64,000 bases of DNA from Nostoc sp. JL33 (lineage in GTDB: Bacteria; Cyanobacteriota; Cyanobacteriia; Cyanobacteriales; Nostocaceae): contig NZ_JABXKP010000087.1 in the NCBI RefSeq assembly GCF_017114985.1, positions 1 to 64,000 of the forward strand, given 5' to 3'. The notes beneath the pieces are model-generated. The model saw only the letters and a program-made list of their open reading frames with translations. It did not search any database and was not told where the DNA came from. Below are positions 20,024 to 30,075 of this stretch, piece after piece; position 1 is the first letter of the stretch; every line of letters begins with the position of its first letter. The position numbers were made by a program, and so were the translations under genes.

Positions 20024-20224
20024 ATTACCCCCCTTAATCCCCCCTTGTAAAGGCGGGAAAAAGAAATCTATCTTGTTCCCTCCCCTTTACAAGGGGAGGG
20101 TTAGGGTGGGGTAATTCGAGGACTGGTAGTGATTCGATAACTTGTGTGTACACCGTAGCCTTTTAGGAGAGGGGTTAGGTCTATTTGCATACCCGTACCT
20201 CACCGGATTGAAAATGGCTATAGG
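20024..20224. repeat. Composite repeat region between mutL and the RM locus
   Basis: Contains paired blocks around CCCCTTAATCCCCCCTTGTA and CCTTTACAAGGGGAGGG that fold into a hairpin, then ACTTGTGTGTACACCGTAGC, and finally a 52-nt block (20173-20224) that recurs inverted at 27055-27104. Confidence 0.75.
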
Positions 20225-20941
20225 TTAATCAGTTGTTGCTGTAGTCAATCCCAACTTTTTATCTAAAAAATCTACTTCTAAGGTATTCCCGTTATCGCGT
20301 AACCAGTTTTTTGCAACTTGATAGTTAGGAACTTGAACGGCGACTATATTCCAAAATCTAGAGGTGTGATTACTTTCTAAAAGATGGGCTAATTCATGCA
20401 CAATTAAGTAATCAATCACAAATACTGGAGCTTTCATAATCCGCCAGTTAAAGTTTAAATTATTATTAGGTGTACAACTGCCCCATCGGTATTTTAAATC
20501 AGAGACAAGTATTTGATTAAATTGCACACCCAAGGATTCAGCAAAGTCTTTTACTTTCGGGGGAAGTTTAATATATGCGCGTTTGGTGTACCAATCCCGG
20601 AATAATTGAAAAGCATTCTCCTTATGACAGCGTGATATCAAAAAGCGAGAGTGAAAGCGCACATCAGGAACTAAATCATCGGTAATTTCTAAGCGGTAAT
20701 TTTTACCTAAATATAACAAAGTTTCCCCAGATACAAATTCTTTGTAGGTGGTTTTATCTGGGTATTTTTGGGTATGGTTTAGTTTTTCATAAAGCCAGAG
20801 TTTCTTAGATTCAATCGCTTGGTGAATTTTCTCTTCAGATAGCCCAATAGGAGCGCGAACTAATATTGTTTTATCTCGTTCTACTGAAAGGGTTAGGCTT
20901 TTACGTTGAGGCGAATAAATAATATGATAATCTAGCTTCAT
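20225..20941 (-). CDS. YgjP-type zinc metallopeptidase (DUF45)
   Basis: A 238-residue protein with the zinc motif VHELAHLLESNHTSRFW and the family signature KYRWGSCTPNNNLNFNWRIMKAP. It begins 3 nt past the hsdR stop on the same strand. Genes of this type are commonly found at the end of type I restriction operons; proteolytic control of HsdR or of the complex has been proposed for such associations but is not shown here. Length is normal for the family. Confidence 0.9.
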   Translation of the reverse strand: MKLDYHIIYSPQRKSLTLSVERDKTILVRAPIGLSEEKIHQAIESKKLWLYEKLNHTQKYPDKTTYKEFVSGETLLYLGKNYRLEITDDLVPDVRFHSRFLISRCHKENAFQLFRDWYTKRAYIKLPPKVKDFAESLGVQFNQILVSDLKYRWGSCTPNNNLNFNWRIMKAPVFVIDYLIVHELAHLLESNHTSRFWNIVAVQVPNYQVAKNWLRDNGNTLEVDFLDKKLGLTTATTD

Positions 20942-20944
20942 TGG

Positions 20945-23900
20945 TTATTCTCTACTCAACTTAGCATGGTTTTCTTTTGACCATTCTAGCAGACGAGAGA
21001 TAAGTTCTTTCCTTTGTTGAAAAATATTAGGATAGTCAACAAAATCAGGAGAAAGGAACAGTTGTTGTAATTCTCCTTTCAGTCGGTTTTGTGCTGGAAT
21101 TGAAGCCCAAAATCCAGCAGTTTGAACTTCTTGCTTAATCAAATTGAAGGTATGTAAAGTTAAGTTGACATTTTGGGTTATTTCATCTTCATTAAGTTCG
21201 CGGTTCTCAAATAGTTGGGCTTTAAAAATACGAAAGATTGGCATTTGAGTTTTCCGATCTAGCCCATAAGTGTTTTCCTGTTCCTTTGATTTAATCTCCT
21301 TTCTTAGTTTTTCTACTTCTTCATATATGCGTTCCCAATTATCTTGAAAATCTGTTAATATTTGTTCTAGTTTTTCCGAGAAGGAAAGGAATAATTCTGG
21401 ATCTTCGTTAAGATTTAAGTTGATGTAATTCTTAATGGCGTGTTCTACTATAGCGGCTTTAGTCTTTGTGCGGGTGTGGCTGTTGACAAAGGTTTCAAAG
21501 TTATCATCTAAAAGATAAATTGGGGCGATTTTCTGCTCAATGCCGCGAGATTTGAGAAATTCATCTGCTATATTACGCAATTTCTCAGGTATGCCTTTAA
21601 GACTAAGACGCGCATAGCCAAAGTTTTTATAAGCTAGGCTATTAATCGCAATAAAATTTTTGTAATCTTGCCAGTAATCTAGGGCTTCTTTACGTGGCAT
21701 AACTACATTAAAGGCTTTGGTTAGTTTTTTAAAGGCGAGAATATATGCAAAGCGGATATCTTCATCATAGAATAAATCATAGAAGGCATCGGCATCAGAA
21801 AAATCTGTTAAGTTGTATTGTTGTAAGAAGTTCCAGATTTCTCGATGGGCTTGCATTAAATTGTTAATTTCTTGTTGTTCGTTGCGGATTTGGCTAATGA
21901 TTTCTTGTTGTTCTTTATTTTGATAAGTATCTAAAGCTTTTTTGAGATGATGTCCAATGCCAACATAATCAACAACAAAACCTTTATCTTTGTGTTCTTC
22001 TCCTACTCTATTGACACGGGCGATCGCTTGTAATAAATTATGATCGCGAATCACTCTATCTAAATACAAAACTTGCTCGATAGGAGCATCAAAACCCACC
22101 AATAGCATATTATTGACGATAATTATCCCGACTTTGCCATTGATGGAAGTATTGCCGGCTGCTTCAGTTGAATCAAAGGATAATTTAAAGCGTTGAATGC
22201 TGGTAGTGTGATAATTAGGATTCGTGTAAGTTTTAATATGAGGCAAATCGTTATTATTGCCAGAAATAACTACAGCCGTCTCTAATTCTCGCAGTCTGGC
22301 TATATTGATATTCAGGGGATTGTTGACTGATAATTCTGTAATTTTGGCTTGAATGGCTGCATCTAAACATTGTTTATATCTACAAGCTGCTTCTCTGGAT
22401 GTAGCGACGACTTGGGCTTTAAATCCTCCAGAAAAGACATATTCAATATAATGATCTACCATATCACGGGCTTTTGCTTCGATGATGGGCATGGCTTCTA
22501 AATAAGCGTCACGAGTTCCATAACCCAAAATTTGCAAGCGTTCGTTTAAATTATATTCACTGAAAACATCGCTAAATTTAGCATCCATTCCGGCTTTATC
22601 GCTAATTTCGGCGTTGTGGGTACGTCCTTCGTAAACAATTTCTAAGGTTGTTCCGTCTGCAATCGACTCTTTCATAGTGTATTTGTCGATATAGTCGCCA
22701 AAGGTTTCTTCGGTTTTATCTATGGGAGTTCCTGTATAGGCGATTCTGGTAGCATTGGGTAAAGCACGGTCTAAATTTGTCCCCAGTTGGGTATATTGGG
22801 AACGGTGCGCTTCATCAATCATCAGTAAAACATTTGGACTTTCGTTTAATTTGGGGAAAATTATCTCTAAGTCTTTTTCTTGGAATTTTTGGATCATTGC
22901 CATGACAATATCGGGCGTATCATTGGCAAGTAGTTCGTGTAAACTTTTATTAGGTTCGTCTGGTTTGGGTTTTATCCATTCGGCTAATTTGATATTTTGC
23001 CCAATTCCTTGACTTGTCCCTTGTAATTGGTCTTGTAGTTGAGTTCTATCGGTAATAAAAACTATTTTCCAACTACTTAGTTGGGTATGTTTTCGCATTT
23101 CTCGCACCATAAACAGCATGGTTAAAGATTTGCCTGAACCTTGGGTATGCCAAATAATTCCACTGCGTTGTTTGCGATTGTTTCCGGTAATTAAGCGTTC
23201 AACTGCTAGTTTGACGGCGCGGAATTGTTGGTATCTGGCAACAATTTTGATGGTTTCGCCTTTGTCATTATTGCTAAATATCGTAAAAATTTGAATAATG
23301 CTTAAAATGTTTTCTGGGTAACACATCCCTGCAACCAATCTTTGTTGGTCGTTGGGGGATGTACCTTCTTTAATTTGAATATCACTTAATTTAAAAGGAT
23401 GGGGATCTATCCAACGAAAGAAGCGTTTTTCGCTGCGGGTGGTAATTGTGCCGAACTTCGCTTCTTGTCGGCAAGTCGTGATAATAAACTGATTATAATA
23501 AAATAGTTCTTGGTTGCCTTCGGATGTTTCGCCGCGTTGTTGACTATAGCGCATTAATTGGTCAATGGCTTCGGGAATGGCATCTTTAACTTTTGGTGAT
23601 TTACATTCAATCACTACGACCGGAAGACCGTTAATAAATAATGTGATATCAGGAATAATATGATTTTCTGTGCCTGGAATGCGGACTTTAAATTGAGAGA
23701 TGGCAATAAAGGAGTTATTTTGTAAAAAGGTTTGAGGGTTAAAGTCAATATAGCGAACGGTGGGGCTTTGTTCTTGGGTATTGTGGTTAATGGAGACGCT
23801 GGTATTTTCTAGGAGGAGGTTGAGAATATATCGATTATTTTCGATTAAGGTGCTTCTGGGAAAGGTGGTAATTTTTTGGACGACTTCGTTTATTTGTTCG

Positions 23901-24121
23901 TCTCGCAGGAATGGGTTAATTTTTTGTAAGGCTTGTTGGAGTTGGGGTAAAAGGATAACTTCGCCAAAGTTGTTACGGTAGCTATCGCTGGGTTTTTGTT
24001 GGTGCATCTCTAGGCGGATGACTGTCCAGCCTAAGCTTTGTAGTTGGTTTAATAAGGGTTCTTCAACGTGGTTTTTTTCATCCAGTCGGAGGTTTTCTCT
24101 TTGGCTTTGGGATGCACTCAT
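20945..24121 (-). CDS. hsdR: Type I restriction endonuclease, R subunit
   Basis: A 1058-residue motor/nuclease subunit. The N-terminal nuclease motif has PDITLFINGLPVVVIECKSP (D...ExK). The helicase part has HTQGSGKSLTM (Walker A), DEAHRSQ (motif II), AYTGTP (motif III) and VGFDAP..VIRDHNLLQAIARVNR (motifs V-VI). The C-terminal ~200 residues are helical, for binding the methylase. It cleaves unmethylated DNA after translocation, in complex with HsdM and HsdS. The start MSASQSQRENLR is duplicated at 24880-24944, on the far side of the toxin-antitoxin pair. No internal break is seen. Confidence 0.97.
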   Translation of the reverse strand: MSASQSQRENLRLDEKNHVEEPLLNQLQSLGWTVIRLEMHQQKPSDSYRNNFGEVILLPQLQQALQKINPFLRDEQINEVVQKITTFPRSTLIENNRYILNLLLENTSVSINHNTQEQSPTVRYIDFNPQTFLQNNSFIAISQFKVRIPGTENHIIPDITLFINGLPVVVIECKSPKVKDAIPEAIDQLMRYSQQRGETSEGNQELFYYNQFIITTCRQEAKFGTITTRSEKRFFRWIDPHPFKLSDIQIKEGTSPNDQQRLVAGMCYPENILSIIQIFTIFSNNDKGETIKIVARYQQFRAVKLAVERLITGNNRKQRSGIIWHTQGSGKSLTMLFMVREMRKHTQLSSWKIVFITDRTQLQDQLQGTSQGIGQNIKLAEWIKPKPDEPNKSLHELLANDTPDIVMAMIQKFQEKDLEIIFPKLNESPNVLLMIDEAHRSQYTQLGTNLDRALPNATRIAYTGTPIDKTEETFGDYIDKYTMKESIADGTTLEIVYEGRTHNAEISDKAGMDAKFSDVFSEYNLNERLQILGYGTRDAYLEAMPIIEAKARDMVDHYIEYVFSGGFKAQVVATSREAACRYKQCLDAAIQAKITELSVNNPLNINIARLRELETAVVISGNNNDLPHIKTYTNPNYHTTSIQRFKLSFDSTEAAGNTSINGKVGIIIVNNMLLVGFDAPIEQVLYLDRVIRDHNLLQAIARVNRVGEEHKDKGFVVDYVGIGHHLKKALDTYQNKEQQEIISQIRNEQQEINNLMQAHREIWNFLQQYNLTDFSDADAFYDLFYDEDIRFAYILAFKKLTKAFNVVMPRKEALDYWQDYKNFIAINSLAYKNFGYARLSLKGIPEKLRNIADEFLKSRGIEQKIAPIYLLDDNFETFVNSHTRTKTKAAIVEHAIKNYINLNLNEDPELFLSFSEKLEQILTDFQDNWERIYEEVEKLRKEIKSKEQENTYGLDRKTQMPIFRIFKAQLFENRELNEDEITQNVNLTLHTFNLIKQEVQTAGFWASIPAQNRLKGELQQLFLSPDFVDYPNIFQQRKELISRLLEWSKENHAKLSRE

Positions 24122-24136
24122 GATTGTTTAAGTCAG

Positions 24137-24556
24137 TTAATGAGAGTTAGTTAATTCTTCAATTAATTGGTCAGGAGTAAGAATTCGCGGTGCAACAACG
24201 GGGAAATCTTGAGGATTACGGGTAATAATCGCATCTAATTGATTGACTACCGCAGTGGAGTATTGAATGGCATCTTCAAAATCCTTAAAGTTGGTTGTGA
24301 AAGCCATTGTAATTACAGCCTGATTTACTGTAGCAATTCGACAAAAGGTAGCTATTTCTTGCAAAAACTCAATAGCTAAATCTCGACCCTTCTGTTTACG
24401 GATAAGATAGTAAAGGTCACTAATGGTTGATGCTGAAATGTAGCCTTCTATTTGTCCCTGTTCAACAAATAATAAAACTGTCTCGCTATTAGTGAAAAAA
24501 GGCTGTCGTTCGAGGGCAATATCTATAATTATGTTCGTGTCAAGCAAGACTTTCAC
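24137..24556 (-). CDS. PIN-domain toxin (VapC-like)
   Basis: A 139-residue PIN nuclease: N-terminal MKVLLDTNIIIDIALERQ with the first catalytic Asp, mid acidic residue region SASTISDLYYL, and KDFEDAIQYSTAV plus AIITRNPQDF carrying the later acidic residues. Start codon is GTG, overlapping the upstream stop as GTGA, which is typical of translationally coupled TA pairs. Expected to be an RNase blocked by the upstream antitoxin. It lies inside the RM operon, between hsdS and hsdR. Confidence 0.88.
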   Translation of the reverse strand: MKVLLDTNIIIDIALERQPFFTNSETVLLFVEQGQIEGYISASTISDLYYLIRKQKGRDLAIEFLQEIATFCRIATVNQAVITMAFTTNFKDFEDAIQYSTAVVNQLDAIITRNPQDFPVVAPRILTPDQLIEELTNSH

Positions 24557-24849
24557 AGATTATGTTTTTCCTTCAAATATTCCCATTTAGCTTGATCTGG
24601 ATCAAAATCAGGTGGTGCGGGTTGGGTTTTTTCAAACCAGTTTTGTAAAGCCTTAATTTTAGTTCGTCTTCTAGGTGTTTCTGGTGCTGTTTCACTTGCT
24701 ACGGTTGTGGTATTATCAAGCGTATCCGTAACTTGCCAAACTACAATTTCTACATCTCCGGGGGGTAAATTCAGGGGTTCGGTAATTAGCAATTTACCAG
24801 ATGGATCAATTTTGCCTTTGAGTTTGTATGCTTGCATAATATTTTTCAT
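24553..24849 (-). CDS. Antitoxin partner of the PIN toxin
   Basis: A 98-residue protein. The N-terminal MQAYKLKGKIDPSGKLLITE resembles the short beta segment of cyanobacterial PIN-associated antitoxins; the C-terminal KALQNWFEKTQPAPPDFDPDQAKWEYLKEKHNL is a charged tail that would wrap the toxin. It overlaps the toxin start by 4 nt. An internal ATG (at MQAYKL) is an equally good start. The family name is not certain; the assignment rests on the coupling and length. Confidence 0.75.
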   Translation of the reverse strand: MKNIMQAYKLKGKIDPSGKLLITEPLNLPPGDVEIVVWQVTDTLDNTTTVASETAPETPRRRTKIKALQNWFEKTQPAPPDFDPDQAKWEYLKEKHNL

Positions 24850-24866
24850 TAGACTCTATTTTTATA

Positions 24867-24944
24867 TTATCTCGCGTTAGGTTCGTCAACGTGGTTTTTT
24901 TCATCAAGTCGGAGGTTTTCTCTTTGGCTCTGGGATGCACTCAT
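24867..24944 (-). pseudogene. Duplicated 5' end of hsdR (25-codon remnant)
   Basis: Encodes MSASQSQRENLRLDEKNHV then stops after six more residues. Positions 24880-24944 match the true hsdR start (24057-24121) over 65 nt with about three mismatches. Its ATG overlaps the hsdS stop as ATGA, so this copy probably marks the original hsdS-hsdR junction, with the toxin-antitoxin pair now lying between it and the intact hsdR. Confidence 0.85.
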
Positions 24945-26260
24945 GGTTGGTTTGTTAGTAAGGGTTTAACGGAGGTTTTTCCGGTTAGGAGGTCTTGCAT
25001 TAAGCCGGTTTTTTGGACTTGTAATTTCTTTTTATAATTTTCTTCGTGTGTGAGGTACTTATCAATTTTTGTAATAATTTCAACTATGTAATTCTGTTCT
25101 TTAATTTTCGGTACAAGGATAGGGAATTTAGTAATTTCTCCAAGTGTTACAGTTTTTTGAGCATTACCTATAGCAACTTGATCAGCATACTGTTTAGATT
25201 GATTAGTATTAAGCCAAAATGTTAAATACTCAGAATTAATTTTTTTAGGATCAGGAAGAATATAAGCTATGTGTCTTTGAAAACTAAATTTCTTATCGTC
25301 TCGGACTAATGCAGCGTGTCCATAAGAACCAACAGCAGTATATAAAATCAAACCAGGTAAAGGTTCACGACCTTTTGAAATTAAAGTATATGTTTCTTCT
25401 GAAATCTTAGATGTTTCTTCCCACAAAATTTTTCCATCTCTTATACAAGAAACATATAAAAATGGAACACCATGATCTGATGTTTTTACTGACTGGTGTG
25501 AGCCATCAGTAATTTTATTGCATAAAGTATCAAGTGTTACTATATTCCACTCATCGGGAATCATCCCTAAAGGCGATCGCTTAAATTTATGAGTTTTTGG
25601 ATCGCGCAGTTGACCATTTTCATCTATCCCGCGAGTCAGGAGGTCTTGCATTAACCCGGTTTTGACTCTTTTATACTTGGCGATGAGGGTTTCTGTTTGT
25701 GCGATCGCTTTATCTACTGTGTCTAATATTCTTGTTATTTGCTGCTGTTGTGGAATAGGTGGTACGTTTATATGTAAAGACAGCAGTTCATCAATACGAA
25801 TACCTTTAACTGTTGAGCCAATTGCTAAAGATGCTAGTTTTTGACGATAAAAATTAAGTAAAACTAATAAATATGTAGAATTTATTTTATCTGAAGGATA
25901 GAGGGCTTTTAAATCTTGATTTATTGCTACAGGTACAACAGCAATAACAGCCCTACCCACTGCCATCCTAGTACAAATTAAAGGTATTCCAGCTTCTATA
26001 ATATTTGATGCACTATTTATCAAGCCATTTTTAGTTATGTATTCTTCTGTTTGATACAAAACTTGCACATCATCCTTAAAATCTTTTACAGAAGCCCAAG
26101 GTATATCACCAAACCAATAATCACTTCTAGAACGTGAAGGAGTTCCCCCACCAACTATATTATTGATAACATCTTTTAAATTACAACTTATCCAATCTTT
26201 CGGAATCATACCTAAAGCTGAATCCTTAAACTCTCGATTATCATCCAATTGATTAACCAC
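24941..26260 (-). CDS. hsdS: Type I restriction enzyme specificity subunit
   Basis: A 439-residue protein with two target-recognition domains, each starting with a typical LGMIP(K/D)-(D/E)W motif (residues ~16-190 and ~230-410), and central/terminal conserved helices (VKTGLMQDLLTRGIDENGQLRDP and VQKTGLMQDLLTGK). It gives HsdM and HsdR their DNA target. GTG start. Both halves are complete, so the specificity should be bipartite; the target sequence cannot be read from the protein. The stop overlaps the remnant hsdR start. Confidence 0.95.
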   Translation of the reverse strand: MVNQLDDNREFKDSALGMIPKDWISCNLKDVINNIVGGGTPSRSRSDYWFGDIPWASVKDFKDDVQVLYQTEEYITKNGLINSASNIIEAGIPLICTRMAVGRAVIAVVPVAINQDLKALYPSDKINSTYLLVLLNFYRQKLASLAIGSTVKGIRIDELLSLHINVPPIPQQQQITRILDTVDKAIAQTETLIAKYKRVKTGLMQDLLTRGIDENGQLRDPKTHKFKRSPLGMIPDEWNIVTLDTLCNKITDGSHQSVKTSDHGVPFLYVSCIRDGKILWEETSKISEETYTLISKGREPLPGLILYTAVGSYGHAALVRDDKKFSFQRHIAYILPDPKKINSEYLTFWLNTNQSKQYADQVAIGNAQKTVTLGEITKFPILVPKIKEQNYIVEIITKIDKYLTHEENYKKKLQVQKTGLMQDLLTGKTSVKPLLTNQP

Positions 26261-26363
26261 TACTAACCCTATAAAAAATTAAATATACTTTGTAGGTTGG
26301 TTGAGGAACGAAACCCAACAAAAATAAGGAAATGTTGGGTTTCACTGCGTTCTACCCAACCTA

Positions 26364-26984
26364 CTAGATAGTGACAGTACCACCAGCAGACAAAACTTGT
26401 TTTGCTGTTAATTGTAAATTTGGAAACAGAGAGGAAACAAGTTGAGCATCATCTTGAAACAATTGCTTTTGATACTCATCTTCTATTAACTTACAAATAG
26501 TAATCGTTGGCTGCTTGGTTTTGCCAATATATTCTCTACCACCTAGCCCCAAATAATCTATAATCCAATATTCAGGTACACCTAGTAAAGCATAATCTTC
26601 AACTTTACGAGCGTAGTCATTCTGCCAGTTAGTACTAACAACTTCCGCAATTAATTTAATTGATTTTCCTGATGTAATTACAGGTTCTTGTTGCCATAAC
26701 GGTTCATTAATTAGTTGTGTTTGATCGAGTACAATCACATCGGGGCGAAAAGCCGTACTTGTTCCCAATAGTTTAATCAAACAGCGATGGGGTGTAAAGT
26801 ATGGTAAATTATGGCGATCTATTTCTACATTCAGTTTTCGACTCGTAAAAGATGATACTTGTTCATGGGGGCCTGTTGGTTCCATCTCGATTAATTCCCC
26901 ATCAATTAGTTCATAATTATTGTTGTCACCATATTGAGTAATAAACTCATTAACATCAATTAGTTTTGGTGCTGACTGTACCAT
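26364..26984 (-). CDS. Uma2-family (DUF820) nuclease-like protein
   Basis: A 206-residue PD-(D/E)XK-like protein: YELIDGELIEMEP, FRPDVIVLD, KLIAEVVSTNWQNDYARKVEDYALLGVPEYWIIDYLG. The family is greatly expanded in cyanobacteria and of unproven function, sometimes near mobile elements. Here it sits between hsdM and hsdS, on the same strand, so it may have been inserted into the RM operon or be cotranscribed with it. Confidence 0.88.
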   Translation of the reverse strand: MVQSAPKLIDVNEFITQYGDNNNYELIDGELIEMEPTGPHEQVSSFTSRKLNVEIDRHNLPYFTPHRCLIKLLGTSTAFRPDVIVLDQTQLINEPLWQQEPVITSGKSIKLIAEVVSTNWQNDYARKVEDYALLGVPEYWIIDYLGLGGREYIGKTKQPTITICKLIEDEYQKQLFQDDAQLVSSLFPNLQLTAKQVLSAGGTVTI

Positions 26985-27054
26985 GATGATTTTTCCTCAT
27001 AATTATGTATTAAGCTGTAGGTTTAGTTTCACTGCGTTATAGCTAACCTACAAT

Positions 27055-27219
27055 TATAGTTATTTTCAATCCGGTGAGGTACAAGTATCCAAATAGACCT
27101 AACCCCCTAACCCCCTTCCCGAAGCGGGAATGGGGAACAATTCAAAGCCTCTCTCCGCTTCGGGGAGAGGTTTGGAGAGGGGTTTCTAGTATACTTTGCG
27201 ACTTTTCAAACAACCTCTA
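27055..27219. repeat. Repeat block between hsdM and Uma2 gene, inverted relative to 20.2 kb
   Basis: 27055-27104 (with TTTTCAATCCGGTGAGGTAC) is the reverse complement of 20173-20224, with a few mismatches. It continues through CTCTCCGCTTCGGGGAGAGG hairpin sequence and ends with ACTTTTCAAACAACCTCTA at 27201-27219, the complementary end of the element type seen at 18132. Confidence 0.75.
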
Positions 27220-29991
27220 AATATAATTTAGCTTACTCAAAAAATCATTTAACTCTTGTAAAGTCTCCTCCCGTTCCCGTTCCACCGTCCCAGCCGCCAC
27301 CGCATATTTATCCCAAAAATTATCAAATACAAAAATCACCGTTCTTCTAATTCCATTTAAAAATCTATCTAACTGTTCAGACACTAAATCATGATGTTTT
27401 TGCAAAATCAACTCCTTCGCTTCCTCCTCCGTAATTACACCGCCAAAACTTGCCATTAAATCCTGAATATTCACAATTCTCGCTTCTAGCTTTTTAATAT
27501 CCCCCGTCAAAGCTGCAAATTTTTTCTTTTTCTCCTTATCCTTTTTAACTTCCTCTTCCGTCCCCAACTCAACCAACTCTTTCCTAGCTTGAATTAATAA
27601 CTGTTCATGTTCATAAATCTGATCCTCAGCCCCAAACTTCTTTAATAAAATCTTTAACTCAAACTCCAGTTTTTTTTGCTTGAGAGTTGCTTTAAAATTC
27701 TTTAACTCATCCTCTGTTTTTTTAAATTGTTTCAAAACTTGCTCATATTCCTTTAACTCCGCTTTTAACTCCTTGGCATTTTCCCCAGGAAATAAAGGTA
27801 GAGCGATTTTGTCTTTACTTTTTTTAACCCTTGCCGTTAATTCATCCTTCATTAACTTTGCTGTAATCTTTTCATCTTCCTCTGCTTCATACTCTAATAA
27901 TTCTTGTGCCGTTTCCAGCAACGACTCAATCTCAGCATCCTTTTGAGCGATATCACTTTCTAACTGCTCAATTTCATCAGCTTCAGCTTGAAAAAATGCC
28001 TTAATAATATAAAAATCAGGGATTAAAGTAGGACTCCAACCATTTTGGATAATCGTTTTTAAATCATATCTAATATTGTCCCACCAATTAACAAATACAC
28101 CCGCTACTTGAAACAAATCCAACACATTTACAGGCACTAATTTCTTTTTCAAAGAATCAATCAATTCTTGTCGGACATGAGGTAATTGATTGCCATTTTT
28201 AACCTCTCGGTTTTGCCCTCTCTGATCGGGAGACGGGTGTTCGTTAGGACGGGGTAAAATAGGTGCTAAACTAGCAAAATCATCCTGAGCTTCTTGCCAC
28301 CAATCAACTAACAAACTATCCATATTATCAATAATTTGACATAAATCTTGATTGCTTTCAATCAGAGTTTTTAAATCATCTTTTCCCTGAATACGATCGT
28401 GAAAAGCATAATAATCAGCATCTTTATCTTGAAACACTAAATCAGATTTTAAACCCAACTTTGCCAGTATATGAGACTTAGCAGCCACTTCCCGTTTAGG
28501 AATACCCCCCAATAAATGCGCCCTGACATCTTCCGGTTCGGGTTCTGGGGTATTATCAACATAACGACGCACGTTAAGATTCCAATCATTCCCCTTAATT
28601 TCTGCAATATCCACCAACCGAGAATATTTGTCTATTTCTTCCTTACGGGTAAAGATATAATCAATTTTTTCAATATCTTCAGACCTTAAAAAATTACGAT
28701 TCTTCCCTTCTCCATATTCAGCATCAGCATTAATAAAAAATACCTTATTTTGTAGTGCATCTGGCTTATTTTTATTCAATACTAAAATCACCGCCGGGAT
28801 ACCAGTCCCATAAAATAATTTTTGAGGTAAGCTAATAATACCTTCAATCACTCCACCATTATCTTGTAACATTTTCTCGCGGATTTTCTTTTCATCACTG
28901 CCGCGAAATAACACCCCATGAGGCATAACTACCGCCGCCCGTCCATCCTGTTTTAAACTAGCCAGAATATGCTGCACAAACATTAAATCAGCTTTTTTTG
29001 TTTCCGGCGCAAATCCATAACTAAAACGGTTTTGATGCTGAAGTGCGGCACTATTATAATTTTGAGCAAAGGGCGGATTAGCAATGACAATATCAAACTG
29101 GTGTATCTTGCCATCTTTGACATTAGCCGGAGAAACTAAAGTATCTCCAAATTCAATATGACCTTTAAAAATATTGTGCAGAATCAAATTCATTTTACAA
29201 ATAGAAACCACCGTACCATCATTATCCTGTCCATGTAATTCCAGATTTTGCTCATTTCCCCCTTGTTCATTAACATACTGCACCGATTGAATCAACATCC
29301 CCCCAGAACCAGCAGTGGGGTCATAAATACTCATTTTTTCCTGTGGTTTTAATAACTGCACTATCAACCGCACCACAGAACCAGGAGTATAAAATTGTCC
29401 GCCTTTTTTACCCGAACTATCAGCAAAAAATTTAATCAAATACTCATAAGCTGCACCTAATAAATCAGAAAATTCAAAGTTATCATTAATTAAAACAAAT
29501 TTAGGATTATTAAAATGGTCAATCAATAAGCGTAAATCTGGGTCTTTTACAACTCGTTGATTATTGATTTCTCGATTAAAATTAATATGTTTAAGTACTC
29601 CAGAAAGTACGGAGTTTTCATCTTCTAAAGCATTTAAAGATTTATTGAGCATTTCTCCAATATTGCTCTGTAGATTCTTAATGGCGGGTTGTTTTACGCC
29701 ATTCTCATCTATAAAACTCTCGTGCCATCGGGCGCGATTGGGAACAAAAAAAGTCTCACCGTAGCTAATTTTTTCTGTTAATAACTCATTAATAGTATCT
29801 TCGGGCAGATGCCGATAATCTTTACGAATTTTAGCCCGTTTTTCATCAAAAACATCAGACATCCGTTTCAAGAACAGCATCCCAAAAATATATTCTTTAT
29901 ATTCGGATGCATCCATTTTGCCCCGCAGAATATCCGCCGCTCCCATTAAAAAGTTTTCTAACTGGGAAAGTGTAATTTTATTTGTATTCAT
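27217..29991 (-). CDS. hsdM: Type I DNA methyltransferase (M subunit) with long coiled-coil extension
   Basis: A 924-residue N6-adenine methylase. The N-terminal helical domain ([20 protein letters not shown]) leads to the SAM motif [10 protein letters not shown] at ~225 and the catalytic NPPF in [13 protein letters not shown] at ~305. The usual HsdM is about 500 residues; here a further ~400 residues follow, dominated by Glu/Lys-rich coiled coil ([19 protein letters not shown] and later) and ending [14 protein letters not shown]. It methylates host DNA and protects it from HsdR. The extension may give extra oligomerisation or combine functions; a similar long form is known in some cyanobacterial type I systems by memory only. 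Confidence 0.95.
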   Translation of the reverse strand: MNTNKITLSQLENFLMGAADILRGKMDASEYKEYIFGMLFLKRMSDVFDEKRAKIRKDYRHLPEDTINELLTEKISYGETFFVPNRARWHESFIDENGVKQPAIKNLQSNIGEMLNKSLNALEDENSVLSGVLKHINFNREINNQRVVKDPDLRLLIDHFNNPKFVLINDNFEFSDLLGAAYEYLIKFFADSSGKKGGQFYTPGSVVRLIVQLLKPQEKMSIYDPTAGSGGMLIQSVQYVNEQGGNEQNLELHGQDNDGTVVSICKMNLILHNIFKGHIEFGDTLVSPANVKDGKIHQFDIVIANPPFAQNYNSAALQHQNRFSYGFAPETKKADLMFVQHILASLKQDGRAAVVMPHGVLFRGSDEKKIREKMLQDNGGVIEGIISLPQKLFYGTGIPAVILVLNKNKPDALQNKVFFINADAEYGEGKNRNFLRSEDIEKIDYIFTRKEEIDKYSRLVDIAEIKGNDWNLNVRRYVDNTPEPEPEDVRAHLLGGIPKREVAAKSHILAKLGLKSDLVFQDKDADYYAFHDRIQGKDDLKTLIESNQDLCQIIDNMDSLLVDWWQEAQDDFASLAPILPRPNEHPSPDQRGQNREVKNGNQLPHVRQELIDSLKKKLVPVNVLDLFQVAGVFVNWWDNIRYDLKTIIQNGWSPTLIPDFYIIKAFFQAEADEIEQLESDIAQKDAEIESLLETAQELLEYEAEEDEKITAKLMKDELTARVKKSKDKIALPLFPGENAKELKAELKEYEQVLKQFKKTEDELKNFKATLKQKKLEFELKILLKKFGAEDQIYEHEQLLIQARKELVELGTEEEVKKDKEKKKKFAALTGDIKKLEARIVNIQDLMASFGGVITEEEAKELILQKHHDLVSEQLDRFLNGIRRTVIFVFDNFWDKYAVAAGTVEREREETLQELNDFLSKLNYI

Positions 29992-30075
29992 TTACGTTAA
30001 TGCTTAAATCTTTATAAGATTTAAGTAATTTATAGGTGGGATTTGAGGGAAATTCTAATTTACTCCTTTTTGGCC

